DNA of 64,000 nucleotides, from the NCBI RefSeq assembly GCF_027497355.1, contig NZ_CP114909.1, positions 6,096,001 to 6,160,000 of the forward strand. Reading direction: 5' to 3'. The stretch is from Micromonospora sp. WMMA1947 (GTDB taxonomy: Bacteria; Actinomycetota; Actinomycetes; Mycobacteriales; Micromonosporaceae). The number at the start of each line of letters is the position of its first letter. The stretch's first letter is position 1. The position numbers were made by a program, and so were the translations under genes. The notes below the pieces were generated by a model that made no database searches, had not been told where the DNA came from, and saw only the letters and a program-made list of their open reading frames with translations. This document shows positions 54,400 to 63,487 of this stretch, piece after piece.

Positions 54400-55442
54400 G
54401 TCGTTACCGTCTTGGCTCGGTGGACCAGGAAGGCCAGGAGGGGCGCGCCGAGCAGGGCCGTGATGATGCCGGCGGGGATCTCGCCGGGCGGGGCGACGAG
54501 GCGGCCGGCCACGTCGGCGGTGAGCAGCAGCGCGGGGCCGAGCAGGGCGGCGACCAGGAGCGTCCACCGCTGGTCCGCGCCGACGAGCGCCCGGGCCAGG
54601 TGCGGCACGGCCAGCCCGACGAAGGCGATCGGCCCGGCGGCGGCCACCGCGGCGCCGGTGAGCAGCACCCCACCGGCCCCGGCGGCGATCCGGACCAGGG
54701 CGACCCGGTGTCCGAGTCCCCGGGCCACGTCGTCGCCGAGCGCGAGGGCGTCCAGGCCACGGGCGGCGAGCGCGGCCAGCAGCACCCCGGCCATCACGAA
54801 CGGCAGCACCTGCCCGGCCACGCCGACATCCCGGCCGGTCAGCCCGCCGACCACCCAGAAGCGGTACTCCTCGAACGTGCGGGCGTCGATGCTGAGCAGC
54901 GCGTACACCAGGGCGCCGAGACCGGCGTCGAGGGCCGCGCCGACGAGCGCGAGGGTGACCGGGCTGGCGCCCTCGCGGGCGCGGTTGGCGACGGCGAACA
55001 CGAGCAGCCCGGTGAGCAGCGCGCCGGCGATGCCGAACCAGACGTACCCGGCGAGCGTGCCCACCCCGAACACGGCGATGGCCAGGACCACGCCGAACGA
55101 GGCTCCGGCGCTGATGCCGAGGATGCGCGGCTCGGCCAGAGGGTTGCGGGTGACCGCCTGGAACAGCACCCCGGCCAGCGCCAGCGCGAGGCCGACGACG
55201 AGCCCGAGGACGGTACGCGGCAGCCGCAGTTCCCGGACCACAGTGGTGGCGTCGCCGCCATCCGGAGAGACGAGCGCGTGCCACACCTGGTCGACGGGGA
55301 GGTGCCGGCTGCCGAGCGCCAGGCTGGCGAGCAGCGCCAGCAGGAGCAGGAGTGCCGCCGCCACGGTGACCGCGACGCGGCGGACGGTGCCGCGGCGGAC
55401 GGGGGCCCCGGCCCGCGCGGGCCGGACGGCGACGGTGGTCAC
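54396..55442 (-). CDS. FecCD-type siderophore ABC transporter permease
   Basis: This 348-residue permease has about 10 helices. Motifs ELRLPRTVLGLVVGLALALAGVLFQAVTRNPLAEPRILGISAGASFG and PIAFVGLAVPHLARALVG are typical of FecC/BtuC-type iron transporters. GTG 55442 is the first start after the iron box. It is the first gene of an operon of four (permease, permease, ATPase, binding protein) importing ferric siderophore. Confidence 0.92.
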   Translation of the reverse strand: MTTVAVRPARAGAPVRRGTVRRVAVTVAAALLLLLALLASLALGSRHLPVDQVWHALVSPDGGDATTVVRELRLPRTVLGLVVGLALALAGVLFQAVTRNPLAEPRILGISAGASFGVVLAIAVFGVGTLAGYVWFGIAGALLTGLLVFAVANRAREGASPVTLALVGAALDAGLGALVYALLSIDARTFEEYRFWVVGGLTGRDVGVAGQVLPFVMAGVLLAALAARGLDALALGDDVARGLGHRVALVRIAAGAGGVLLTGAAVAAAGPIAFVGLAVPHLARALVGADQRWTLLVAALLGPALLLTADVAGRLVAPPGEIPAGIITALLGAPLLAFLVHRAKTVTT

Positions 55443-55461
55443 GAGGGGTTTCGCCTTCCGG

Positions 55462-55480
55462 TTAGGTGCGCCTTACCTTA
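55462..55480. promoter_or_regulatory. Iron box (IdeR/DmdR type)
   Basis: TTAGGTGCGCCTTACCTTA matches the 19-base IdeR/DmdR consensus (TTAGGTTAGSCTAACCTAA) at 15 positions by eye. It lies 20 bases before the permease start, and an adjoining inverted repeat CCTTAG-N8-CTAAGG (55476-55495) may extend the site. Repression of the uptake operon in high iron is expected. Confidence 0.75.
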
Positions 55481-55509
55481 GCTGACCTGCTAAGGCGTAC
55501 CTGAGCGGG

Positions 55510-55536
55510 TTGCGCCTCCACCAGGGGGAGGCGCAA
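55510..55536 (+). promoter_or_regulatory. MerR-type operator
   Basis: A perfect inverted repeat TTGCGCCTCC-N7-GGAGGCGCAA lies directly before the GTG at 55539 of the MerR gene. Such CCTCC/GGAGG palindromes with long spacing are typical of MerR/TipA-type autoregulatory sites. The right arm also provides the ribosome-binding GGAGG. Confidence 0.7.
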
Positions 55537-55538
55537 AG

Positions 55539-56480
55539 GTGGATGCCATGGACGGTGCGGAGCACTACTCGATTGGTGACCTTGCCCGGCGGGCCGGGCT
55601 GCCGGTGAAGACCATCCGGTTCTGGTCCGACCGCGGCATCGTGCCGCCCACCGACCGGGGACCGGCCGGTCAGCGCCGCTACGACGCGGCCGCGGTGGCC
55701 CGGCTCGACCTGGTACGGACATTGCGCGAGTTGGGTGTGGACCTGCCCACTGTGCGCCGGGTGGTGACCCGGGAGGTCACCCTGGCCGAGGTCGCCTCGG
55801 CGCACGCGGACGCGCTGACCGCGCAGATCCGGCTGCTGCGGACGCGCCGCGCGGTGCTCACGGTGATCGCCCGGCGCGGGGCCACCCCGTCCGAGGCCGA
55901 ACTGCTGCACCGGCTGGCCGGCCTGGTCGCGCGGGAGCGACGGCGGCTGGCCGACGAGTTCCTCGACGCGGCGTTCGGCGGCCTGACCGATCCGGGGTTC
56001 GTGGGCATCCGCCGGTCGCTGACGCCGGAGCTGCCGGACGATCCGGACGACGCCCAGATCGAGGCGTGGGTGGAGCTGGCCGAGCTGGCTCTGGACCCGG
56101 GATTCCGGGCCGGGCTGCGCTGGCTGGTCGAGCAGCACGCGGCGGACCGGGCCGGCGTCGAAGGCGTGCGCCGGGACGTGGTCGCCGTGGTCCGGGAGGA
56201 GGTGGCCCCGGCGCTGGCCGCCGGTGTCGAGCCGGCCTCGCCCGGCGCCGATGCCGTCCTGGCCCGGGTCGCGGAACGGTACGCGCGCCTCTGTGGCCGG
56301 CCGGACGACGCCGACCTGCGCCGGCGGATGCTGGACCGGTTGCGGACCGCGCGCGACCCTCGCCGCGAGCGGTACCTGGAGCTGCTCTCGCTGGTCAACG
56401 GCTGGCCACCGGCCGAGAGCCTGGCGCCGGTGCTGGACTGGTCGATCCGGGCACTACAGGCCCGGCAGCACCTAGCCTGA
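55539..56480 (+). CDS. MerR family transcriptional regulator
   Basis: This 313-residue protein has a MerR winged helix (YSIGDLARRAGLPVKTIRFWSDRGIVPPTDRGPAGQRRYDAAAVARLDLVRTLRELGVDLPTVRRVV, residues 9-75), a coiled dimerisation helix and a large C-terminal helical ligand domain (about 120-313) of unknown specificity. GTG 55539 is preferred over ATG 55548 because of GGAGG placement. It is divergent from the iron operon, with the iron box between them. The perfect palindrome overlapping its promoter suggests autoregulation. Confidence 0.88.
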   Translation: MDAMDGAEHYSIGDLARRAGLPVKTIRFWSDRGIVPPTDRGPAGQRRYDAAAVARLDLVRTLRELGVDLPTVRRVVTREVTLAEVASAHADALTAQIRLLRTRRAVLTVIARRGATPSEAELLHRLAGLVARERRRLADEFLDAAFGGLTDPGFVGIRRSLTPELPDDPDDAQIEAWVELAELALDPGFRAGLRWLVEQHAADRAGVEGVRRDVVAVVREEVAPALAAGVEPASPGADAVLARVAERYARLCGRPDDADLRRRMLDRLRTARDPRRERYLELLSLVNGWPPAESLAPVLDWSIRALQARQHLA

Positions 56481-56484
56481 GGTC

Positions 56485-56844
56485 ATGCGATTCGACAGGC
56501 ACACGGTGGTGCTCCTGGTCCGTCCGGACGACGCGCCGGAGCTGCCGCCCGACGCCCTCGACCGGATCCAGGACGCCCACCTGGCGCACCAGGCCGGGCT
56601 GGTGGAGCAGGGCGCGGTGCTCGCGGCGGGGCCGTTCCTGGACGGCGACGACGGGCGCGTCCGCGGTTTCGTGGTGCTGTCGGTGGACCCGCAGATGGCC
56701 CGTGAGCTGTACGCCAACGACCCGGCGGTCCGCGCGGGCCGGCTCGTCGCGCAGGTCAGCAGCTGGATGGTGCCGGAGGGCCAGGTCCGCTTCGAGCGGG
56801 TGCCGGTGCCCCGCTCGATGCTGGAGGCCGCAGCCGGCGACTGA
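56485..56844 (+). CDS. YciI family protein
   Basis: This 119-residue ferredoxin-like protein of the YciI family has VVLLVRPDDAPELPPDALDRIQDAHLAHQAGLVEQGAVLAAGPF (with the conserved DH-like DAHLAH) and GFVVLSVDPQMARELYANDPAVRAG. It is a possible metal- or substrate-binding enzyme related to muconolactone isomerase. The ATG is five bases after the MerR stop, but it also has TAGCCT six bases upstream, so it may have its own leaderless promoter. Confidence 0.85.
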   Translation: MRFDRHTVVLLVRPDDAPELPPDALDRIQDAHLAHQAGLVEQGAVLAAGPFLDGDDGRVRGFVVLSVDPQMARELYANDPAVRAGRLVAQVSSWMVPEGQVRFERVPVPRSMLEAAAGD

Positions 56845-56860
56845 GCGTCGCGGGCGCGGG

Positions 56861-57334
56861 TCAGTCCTCGGCGGCCTGCCGGACTCCCGGCACCACAGGG
56901 GTGGGCCACAGCGGGGCACGCGGTCCGGCCGGCACCTCGACCTGCTGGTCCGACCAGACGTACGTCTCGGGCAGCAGGTCTGCGATCGGGACCGCGCGCA
57001 GCCCGTCGGGCGGGCCGACGATCACCTTGATCGACGGAAAGTAGTCGAGCAGCACCTGACGGCAGCGCCCGCACGGCGGCAGGACGCCCCGGCCCCGGTC
57101 CCCCACCGCGACGATGGCCTCCAGCTCGCCGGCGCCCTGGGTCGCGGCGGCCCCGAGGGCCACCACCTCGGCGCACGGGCCGCCGGTGAAGTGGTAGACG
57201 TTGACGCCGCTGAACACCCGGCCGTCGGTGCTGCGTACGGCGGCGGCGACGGTGTGGTTGTCGCTGCGGCAGCGCAGCTTCGCGACGGCGGTGGCGGCCT
57301 GCACGAGCGCCCGGTCGGTGTCCCGCATGATCAT
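56861..57334 (-). CDS. Cytidine deaminase family protein
   Basis: This protein has about 157 residues, with zinc-site motifs GGPCAEVVALGAAAT (Cys and catalytic Glu) and PPCGRCRQVLLDY, as in tetrameric cytidine/blasticidin-S-type deaminases, and the preceding NHTVAAAVRSTDGRVFSGVNVYH. The C-terminus is longer than in minimal cytidine deaminases and the substrate may be a nucleoside or related amine. ATG 57334 has GAGAGG upstream; ATG 57328 and GTG 57340 are alternatives. Confidence 0.85.
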   Translation of the reverse strand: MIMRDTDRALVQAATAVAKLRCRSDNHTVAAAVRSTDGRVFSGVNVYHFTGGPCAEVVALGAAATQGAGELEAIVAVGDRGRGVLPPCGRCRQVLLDYFPSIKVIVGPPDGLRAVPIADLLPETYVWSDQQVEVPAGPRAPLWPTPVVPGVRQAAED

Positions 57335-57394
57335 CCCCACCTCTCGTCGGACCCCGTCGGCGGCAACTCTAGTCGCGGCGGCCGGCGATCCTCG

Positions 57395-57952
57395 TCAGCC
57401 AGGCCGTTTGCGTTCCCGGTAAGCGCGCATCTTGGCCCGGGCGCCGCAGATGTCCATCGTGCACCAGCGGCTCCGCCCGCCGGGGCTGTGGTCGTAGTAG
57501 ACCCACCGGCAGCCGTGCGCCGCGCACGCCTTCAGGCGCTGCCAGGTGCCGGCGGCGACCGCATCGAGTACGGCCCGCCCGATCTCGGCCACGAGCGCGT
57601 CCGCGCCGGCCAGCCCCGGGGCGGGCTCCGGCCGCGCGCCCCCGGCCTCGTCGAACGCCACGGTCAGCGGGGCCCGGTCGAACAACCGGGCCAGCGTCTG
57701 CCGGGTCGGCGGCGACAGGTCGGCGCCGGTGTGCGCCTGGCAGGCGTCGCGCAGCCCTTCACGCAGGGCGCGTGCGGTCACCACGTCGTCGTCCGCACAG
57801 GTGAGCGCGATGCCCCGGGCGGCACAGAACGCGGCCAGGTCCTCGGCGGTGCGCAGGGTGTCCCGCCCGGCCTCGATGTCCCAGGTGTTGGCCAGGTCCT
57901 GGATCAGGGTGAGCGGCGCTGGGGCCGGAGCGCGGTCACCTGGCTGTCGCAT
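57395..57952 (-). CDS. CGNR zinc finger domain regulator (ABATE type)
   Basis: This 185-residue protein has an N-terminal ABATE-like stress-sensor domain (LIQDLANTWDIEAGRDTLRTAEDLAAFCAARG...) and a C-terminal zinc finger KACAAHGCRWVYYDHSPGGRSRWCTMDICGARAKMRAYRERKR. The usual CGNR tetrapeptide is CGAR here. Such proteins act as transcriptional regulators. It is divergent from an MFS pump with 60 bases between starts, which contain a palindrome; local control of the pump is likely. Confidence 0.88.
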   Translation of the reverse strand: MRQPGDRAPAPAPLTLIQDLANTWDIEAGRDTLRTAEDLAAFCAARGIALTCADDDVVTARALREGLRDACQAHTGADLSPPTRQTLARLFDRAPLTVAFDEAGGARPEPAPGLAGADALVAEIGRAVLDAVAAGTWQRLKACAAHGCRWVYYDHSPGGRSRWCTMDICGARAKMRAYRERKRPG

Positions 57953-57985
57953 GCGGCGAGCTTACCGGCATGGCATCCTCATCCG

Positions 57986-57996
57986 GTAACCGTTAC
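57986..57996. promoter_or_regulatory. Palindromic operator candidate between CGNR and MFS genes
   Basis: GTAAC-C-GTTAC is a perfect 11-base palindrome in the 60-base divergent gap. GGTAAC recurs at 58015 just after the MFS start. Confidence 0.55.
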
Positions 57997-58012
57997 TGGA
58001 TGGAGGCTAGTG

Positions 58013-59302
58013 ATGGTAACCAGGTCCTCGCTTCTCGCCCGCAACCGCGACTTCCGCTGGTACTGGTCCGGCCACACCATCTCCGTGCTGGGCGCCCAGG
58101 TCACCGTCGTCGCCCTGCCGCTCGTCGCCTCGGTGACGCTGGACGCCGGAGCGGCCGGCGTCGCCGCCGTGGCCACCGCCGGTCACCTGCCCAACCTGCT
58201 GCTTCCCCTGCTGGTCGGGCATTGGCTGGACCGGCGCCGCCGACGGCGGCTCATGGTCGCGGCCGACCTGGTCCGAGCGTCGGCGCTGGCCGTCGTGCCT
58301 GCCGCGTTCATCGCCGGGGCACTCTCGCTGCCGCTGCTCGTAACGGTGGCGTTGGTCGTCGGGGCGGCCGGGGTGGTGTTCGACATCGGCGGGTTCGCCT
58401 ACCTGCCGACCCTGGTCGACGAGACGGACCTGCCCTCAGCCAACCGGGCCGTCCAGGGCTCCAGCACGGCGGCGCAGGTCGCCGGTCCTGGCCTGGCCGG
58501 AGCGCTGGCCCAGATCGCCGGCCCGGCGCCGGCCCTCGCACTCGACGCGGCGAGCTATCTGGCCAGCGCGGTGGGTGTGGGCCGGGCCCGCCGGCCGGAA
58601 CCGGTTCCGGCCCGTGGTACGCGACGCGCCGGAATCCTCGACGGCCTGCGAGTGGTCGCCGTCAACCCCTGGCTCCGGGCCCTGACCGCACACGCCACCC
58701 TCTACAACGGCGCGGCGCAGATCCTCACCGTGAACCTGGTGATCTGGGTGGTCACCGATCGAGGTCTGAGCGCCGGGTGGTTCGGGCTCGCCCTGAGCGC
58801 GGCCGGCGTCGGCGCGTTCCTGGGGACCCTCGGCTCGCTGGCGGCGGCCCGCCGCCTCGGCTACGGCCGGACGTTCGTCAGCGCTTTGGCGCTGTCCACC
58901 GGCACCCCACTGCTGATCGCCACGCTCTCCGGGTCCACCGCGACCCTGGCGGTCGGTCTCGCGGCGGTGCAGTTCGTCAGCGGCGTCGGCCTCGGCGTGG
59001 CCAACGTCCTCTCGGTAACGCTTCGGCAGACCGTCATCCCGCGCGACGAACTGGCCCGCAGCAACGGCGGCTACCGCTTCCTGATCTACGGCGTCCTCCC
59101 GCTGGGCGCAGCGGGGGGCGGCTTCCTGGGGCAAGCGCTCGGCAGCCGGGCAGCGGTAGCAGCCGGCGCCGCCGGCCTCGCGCTGTCCACGCTGCCGATG
59201 CTCACCCGCCGGATCCGTACGCTGCGCCGCCCCGAGGATGCGCGTCCGGTCCCCGGCGCCCCACCCGCGCCCGTGGCAGCCGATGCCGGCGGCGCCCGGT
59301 AA
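58013..59302 (+). CDS. MFS transporter
   Basis: This 429-residue exporter of the MFS_3/DHA3 type has 12 helices, VTRSSLLARNRDFRWYWSGHTISVLGAQVTVVALPLVA at the N-terminus, loop LVGHWLDRRRRRRLMVAADLVRA, and FAYLPTLVDETDLPSANRAVQGSSTAAQVAGPGLAGALAQ in helix 4-5. It likely exports a drug or metabolite. ATG 58013 follows GGAGG. It is probably controlled by the divergent CGNR regulator. Confidence 0.88.
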   Translation: MVTRSSLLARNRDFRWYWSGHTISVLGAQVTVVALPLVASVTLDAGAAGVAAVATAGHLPNLLLPLLVGHWLDRRRRRRLMVAADLVRASALAVVPAAFIAGALSLPLLVTVALVVGAAGVVFDIGGFAYLPTLVDETDLPSANRAVQGSSTAAQVAGPGLAGALAQIAGPAPALALDAASYLASAVGVGRARRPEPVPARGTRRAGILDGLRVVAVNPWLRALTAHATLYNGAAQILTVNLVIWVVTDRGLSAGWFGLALSAAGVGAFLGTLGSLAAARRLGYGRTFVSALALSTGTPLLIATLSGSTATLAVGLAAVQFVSGVGLGVANVLSVTLRQTVIPRDELARSNGGYRFLIYGVLPLGAAGGGFLGQALGSRAAVAAGAAGLALSTLPMLTRRIRTLRRPEDARPVPGAPPAPVAADAGGAR

Positions 59303-59346
59303 CCCGGGGGCGGTCCGCCGCGCGGCTGCCTATCCTTGGCGACGAC

Positions 59347-62300
59347 ATGCAGAATCCAGCCGTACCCGCCGCCCCTGAGACCGCCCGCGACCTGCGCCGC
59401 CGCCTCGCCCCCCTGATGTTCCGCGACCAGCGGCGGCTCCAGCGGCGGCTCGACGGCGTGCGCAAGCTGCGCGACCCGCAGCGGCGGGGGGCGGCGCTGG
59501 CCGAGATCGCGACCGAGGTGACCCGGGCCGAGGCGCGGCTGGAGTCCCGCCGCGCGGCCGTCCCGGCGATCACCTACCCGCCGCAGTTGCCGGTCAGCGA
59601 GCGTAAGGACGACATCGCCGCCGCGATCCGCGACCACCAGGTGGTGATCGTGGCCGGTGAGACCGGCTCCGGGAAGACGACCCAGCTTCCCAAGATCTGC
59701 CTGGAGCTGGGGCGCGGCGTCACCGGCCTGATCGGGCACACCCAGCCCCGCCGGCTGGCGGCCCGCACTGTCGCCGACCGGATCGCCGACGAACTCGGTA
59801 CGGAGCTGGGCGACGTGGTCGGCTACAAGGTGCGCTTCACCGACCAGGTGGGCGACAACAGCCTGGTCAAGCTGATGACCGACGGCATCCTGCTGGCCGA
59901 GTTGCAGAACGACCGGATGCTGCGGCAGTACGACACGCTGATCATCGACGAGGCGCACGAGCGCAGCCTCAACATCGACTTCATCCTCGGGTACCTCAGG
60001 CAGCTCCTGCCCCGCCGGCCCGACCTCAAGGTCGTCATCACGTCGGCGACGATCGAGACCGACCGGTTCGCGAAGCACTTCGCCGACGCCGACGGCAACC
60101 CGGCGCCGGTGGTCGAGGTGTCCGGGCGCACGTACCCGGTGGAGGTCCGCTACCGGCCGCTGGTCGAGGTCACCGAGGCCGAGGAGGAGGACGAGGCCGA
60201 CGAGGAGAACGTGCGGGACCAGATCCAGGCCATCGGCGATGCGGTCGAGGAACTGGCCGCCGAGGGGCCCGGCGACATCCTGGTGTTCCTCAGCGGCGAG
60301 CGGGAGATCCGGGACACCGCCGACGCGCTGGGCAAGCTGGTGCAGAAGAAGCGGTCGCTGCTCGGCACCGAGATCCTGCCGCTGTACGCCCGGCTCTCCA
60401 CCGCCGAGCAGCACCGGGTCTTCGCCGCGCACAGCAACCGCCGGGTGGTGCTGGCCACGAACGTCGCGGAGACCTCGCTGACGGTGCCCGGCATCAAGTA
60501 CGTGGTGGACCCGGGTACGGCCCGGATCTCCCGCTACTCCAGCCGGCTCAAGGTGCAGCGGCTGCCGATCGAGCCGGTCTCGCAGGCCAGCGCCAACCAG
60601 CGCAAGGGCCGCTGCGGGCGTACCTCCGACGGCATCTGCATCCGCCTCTACGACGAGCAGGACTTCGACTCCCGCCCCGAGTTCACCGACCCGGAGATCC
60701 TGCGGACCAACCTGGCCTCGGTCATCCTCCAGATGACGTCGATCGGGCTCGGCGACGTCGCGGCGTTCCCGTTCATCGACCCGCCGGACCGGCGCAACGT
60801 CACCGACGGCGTGAACCTGCTGCACGAGCTGGGCGCGCTCGACCCGGCCGAGACCGACCCGGCGAAGCGGCTCACCGCGCTGGGCCGGCGGCTGGCCCAG
60901 CTCCCTGTCGACCCCCGGCTGGCCCGGATGGTCCTCGAGGGCGAGCGCAACGGCTGCGCCACCGAGGTCGTGGTGATCGCCGCCGCGCTGTCCATCCAGG
61001 ACCCGCGTGAACGCCCGGCCGACAAGCAGGCCCAGGCCGACCAGGCGCACGCCCGGTTCGCCGACAAGGAGTCGGACTTCGTCGCGTACCTGAACCTGTG
61101 GCGCTACCTGCGGGAGAAGCAGCGGGAGCTGTCGTCCAGCGCGTTCCGCCGGATGTGCAAGGCCGAATACCTCAACTACCTTCGCGTACGCGAATGGCAG
61201 GACATCGTCAGCCAGTTGCGCCAGGTCCTGCGTACCTCGGACAAGGGTGAGGGCCGGCGCGGCGCCGGCGCCGACCTGCCGGAGGAGATCGACACCCCGA
61301 AGGTGCACCAGTCGCTGCTGCCCGGCCTGCTGTCGCACCTCGGCCTCAAGGACGCGCAGAAACACGAGTACCTGGGCGCGCGCGGCGCGAAGTTCGCGGT
61401 CTTCCCCGGGTCGGCGTTGTTCAAGAAGCCGCCGCGCTGGGTGATGGCGGCGGAGCTGGTGGAGACGTCCCGGCTCTGGGGCCGGGTGGCCGGGCGGGTC
61501 GAGCCGGAGTGGGTCGAGCCGCTGGCACAGCACCTGGTCAAGCGCAGCTACAGCGAGCCGCACTGGGAGAAGAAGCAGGCCGCGGTGATGGCCTACGAGA
61601 AGGTCACGCTGTACGGCATCCCGATCGTCACCTCCCGCAAGGTGAACTTCGGGCGGATCGACCCGGTGCTGAGCCGGGAGCTGTTCATCAGGCACGCCCT
61701 GGTGGAGGGCGATTGGCAGACCCACCACCAGTTCTGGCGGGACAACCAGAAGCTGCTGACCGAGATCGAGGAACTGGAGAACCGGGCCCGGCGCCGCGAC
61801 ATCCTGGTCGACGACGAGACCATCTTCGCCTTCTACGACCAGCGGGTCCCCGCCGACGTGGTCTCCGGCCGGCACTTCGACTCGTGGTGGAAGAAGACCC
61901 GCCGGGAACGGCCCGACCTGCTCACGTTCACCCGCGAACTGCTCGTCAACGCCGGCCGGGGCGGGGTGGACGAGGAGGACTTCCCGGACGAGTGGCGGGC
62001 CGACGGCGTGACGCTGCCGCTGACGTACACGTTCGACCCGACCGCGCCCACCGACGGCGTCACTGTGGACATCCCGTTGCCGCTGCTCAACCAGGTGCCG
62101 GCGGAGAGCTTCGACTGGCAGGTGCCGGGCCTGCGCGAGGAGCTGGTGATCGCACTGATCCGGTCGCTGCCCAAGCCGGTACGGCGCAACTTCGTGCCGG
62201 TGCCCGACTACGCCCGCGCCGCGCTGGCCGCGATCACCCCGGGTGAGGAGCCGCTGCTCACGGCGCTGACCCGGCAGCTGCGCCGAATGACCGGGGTGAC

Positions 62301-63342
62301 CGTCCCGGCGGACGCGTGGGACCTGAGCCGGCTGCCACCGCACCTGCGGGTCACGTTCCGGGTGCTCGGCGACGACGACAAGCCGGTCGCCGAGGGCAAG
62401 GACCTGCCGGCCCTGCAACGCGAGCTGCGCCAGGAGGTACGCCAGGTCGTGGCGGCCGCCGCACCCGACGTGGCCCGGACCGGGCTGACCGAGTGGTCCG
62501 TCGGCGCGCTGCCGCGCACCATCGAGCAGGTACGCGCCGGCTTCGCGGTGACCGCGTACCCGGCACTGGTGGACGAGGGCACGACGGTCGGGGTGAAGGT
62601 GTTCGACTCCGCCGCCGAGCAGGAGGCGGCGCACTGGGCGGGCACCCGGCGGCTGCTGCGGCTGACGCTGCCGTCACCGGCGAAGTTCCTGCAGGGGCGG
62701 CTGAGCAACGAGGCAAAGCTGGCGCTGTCCCGCAACCCGCACGGCAGCGTGCCGGAGCTGATCGAGGACGCGGCCGGCGCGGCGATCGACAAGCTGATCG
62801 GTGACGCCGGCGGCCCGGCCTGGGACGCCGAGGGCTTCGCCGCGCTGCGCGACACGGTCCGCGCGGACCTGGTGGACACCGTGGTCGAGGTGATGGAGCG
62901 GGTCCGGCGCGTGCTGGCCGCCGGGTACGCGGTGGAGCAGCGGCTCGGCGCCACCCGGAACCTCGCGGTGGTGGCCGCCCTGGCCGACATCCGCAACCAG
63001 CTCACCGGCCTGGTGCACAAGGGCTTCGTGACCGAGACGGGATACGCGCGCCTGCCCGACCTGCTGCGCTACCTGACCGCGATCGAGCGGCGGCTGGACC
63101 GGTTGCCGGGCAACCCGCAGCGGGACAAACAGCAGCAGGACCGGGTCGCCGTGGTGCAGAAGGAGTACCAGGACATGCTCGCCGCGCTGCCCCCGGCCCG
63201 GCGCCAGGAGGCGGCGGTCCGCCAGATCCGCTGGATGATCGAGGAGCTGCGGGTGAACGTCTTCGCCCAGGCCCTCGGCACCCCCTACCCCGTGTCGGAG
63301 CAGCGCATCTACCGAGCCATGGACGACGCCGAGTCCCGCTGA
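59347..63342 (+). CDS. hrpA: ATP-dependent RNA helicase HrpA
   Basis: This 1331-residue DEAH helicase has an N-terminal charged region (1-85), Walker A GETGSGKT (104-111), QPRR (about 131), DEAH (201-204), SATIET, motif V NVAETSLTVPGIKYVVDPG, and motif VI QRKGRCGRTSDGICIRLY. It is followed by winged helix, OB and the long C-terminal HrpA DUF3418 region (about 700-1300). Length is typical of HrpA. It is thought to act on RNA and ribosomes. TATCCT lies ten bases before the ATG. Confidence 0.93.
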   Translation: MQNPAVPAAPETARDLRRRLAPLMFRDQRRLQRRLDGVRKLRDPQRRGAALAEIATEVTRAEARLESRRAAVPAITYPPQLPVSERKDDIAAAIRDHQVVIVAGETGSGKTTQLPKICLELGRGVTGLIGHTQPRRLAARTVADRIADELGTELGDVVGYKVRFTDQVGDNSLVKLMTDGILLAELQNDRMLRQYDTLIIDEAHERSLNIDFILGYLRQLLPRRPDLKVVITSATIETDRFAKHFADADGNPAPVVEVSGRTYPVEVRYRPLVEVTEAEEEDEADEENVRDQIQAIGDAVEELAAEGPGDILVFLSGEREIRDTADALGKLVQKKRSLLGTEILPLYARLSTAEQHRVFAAHSNRRVVLATNVAETSLTVPGIKYVVDPGTARISRYSSRLKVQRLPIEPVSQASANQRKGRCGRTSDGICIRLYDEQDFDSRPEFTDPEILRTNLASVILQMTSIGLGDVAAFPFIDPPDRRNVTDGVNLLHELGALDPAETDPAKRLTALGRRLAQLPVDPRLARMVLEGERNGCATEVVVIAAALSIQDPRERPADKQAQADQAHARFADKESDFVAYLNLWRYLREKQRELSSSAFRRMCKAEYLNYLRVREWQDIVSQLRQVLRTSDKGEGRRGAGADLPEEIDTPKVHQSLLPGLLSHLGLKDAQKHEYLGARGAKFAVFPGSALFKKPPRWVMAAELVETSRLWGRVAGRVEPEWVEPLAQHLVKRSYSEPHWEKKQAAVMAYEKVTLYGIPIVTSRKVNFGRIDPVLSRELFIRHALVEGDWQTHHQFWRDNQKLLTEIEELENRARRRDILVDDETIFAFYDQRVPADVVSGRHFDSWWKKTRRERPDLLTFTRELLVNAGRGGVDEEDFPDEWRADGVTLPLTYTFDPTAPTDGVTVDIPLPLLNQVPAESFDWQVPGLREELVIALIRSLPKPVRRNFVPVPDYARAALAAITPGEEPLLTALTRQLRRMTGVTVPADAWDLSRLPPHLRVTFRVLGDDDKPVAEGKDLPALQRELRQEVRQVVAAAAPDVARTGLTEWSVGALPRTIEQVRAGFAVTAYPALVDEGTTVGVKVFDSAAEQEAAHWAGTRRLLRLTLPSPAKFLQGRLSNEAKLALSRNPHGSVPELIEDAAGAAIDKLIGDAGGPAWDAEGFAALRDTVRADLVDTVVEVMERVRRVLAAGYAVEQRLGATRNLAVVAALADIRNQLTGLVHKGFVTETGYARLPDLLRYLTAIERRLDRLPGNPQRDKQQQDRVAVVQKEYQDMLAALPPARRQEAAVRQIRWMIEELRVNVFAQALGTPYPVSEQRIYRAMDDAESR

Positions 63343-63373
63343 CCCTGCCTCCCGCCCCCTCCCCCTGCCCGTC

Positions 63374-63440
63374 GATCTTGCACTTTGCGCCCCCGCGCCG
63401 AGGCTTTCGCACCTTTCGCCGGGGCCGAATGTGCAAGATC
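63374..63440. repeat. 67-bp palindromic element, copy B2
   Basis: Arms CGATCTTGCAC and GTGCAAGATCG (63373-63383, 63431-63441) bound a 67-bp element in the gap between convergent hrpA and the LysR-type gene. Same length and terminal arms as the copy inside the permease gene at 54306. Confidence 0.85.
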
Positions 63441-63487
63441 GGCGCGGCGAGGCGGCGAGGCGGGGCGGGAGGCGGGGCGGGGCGGGG

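Noticed and set aside
59086..62634. Long minus-strand open frame opposite hrpA
   Set aside because: Low-complexity translation without motifs and antiparallel to a complete HrpA; composition bias explains it.
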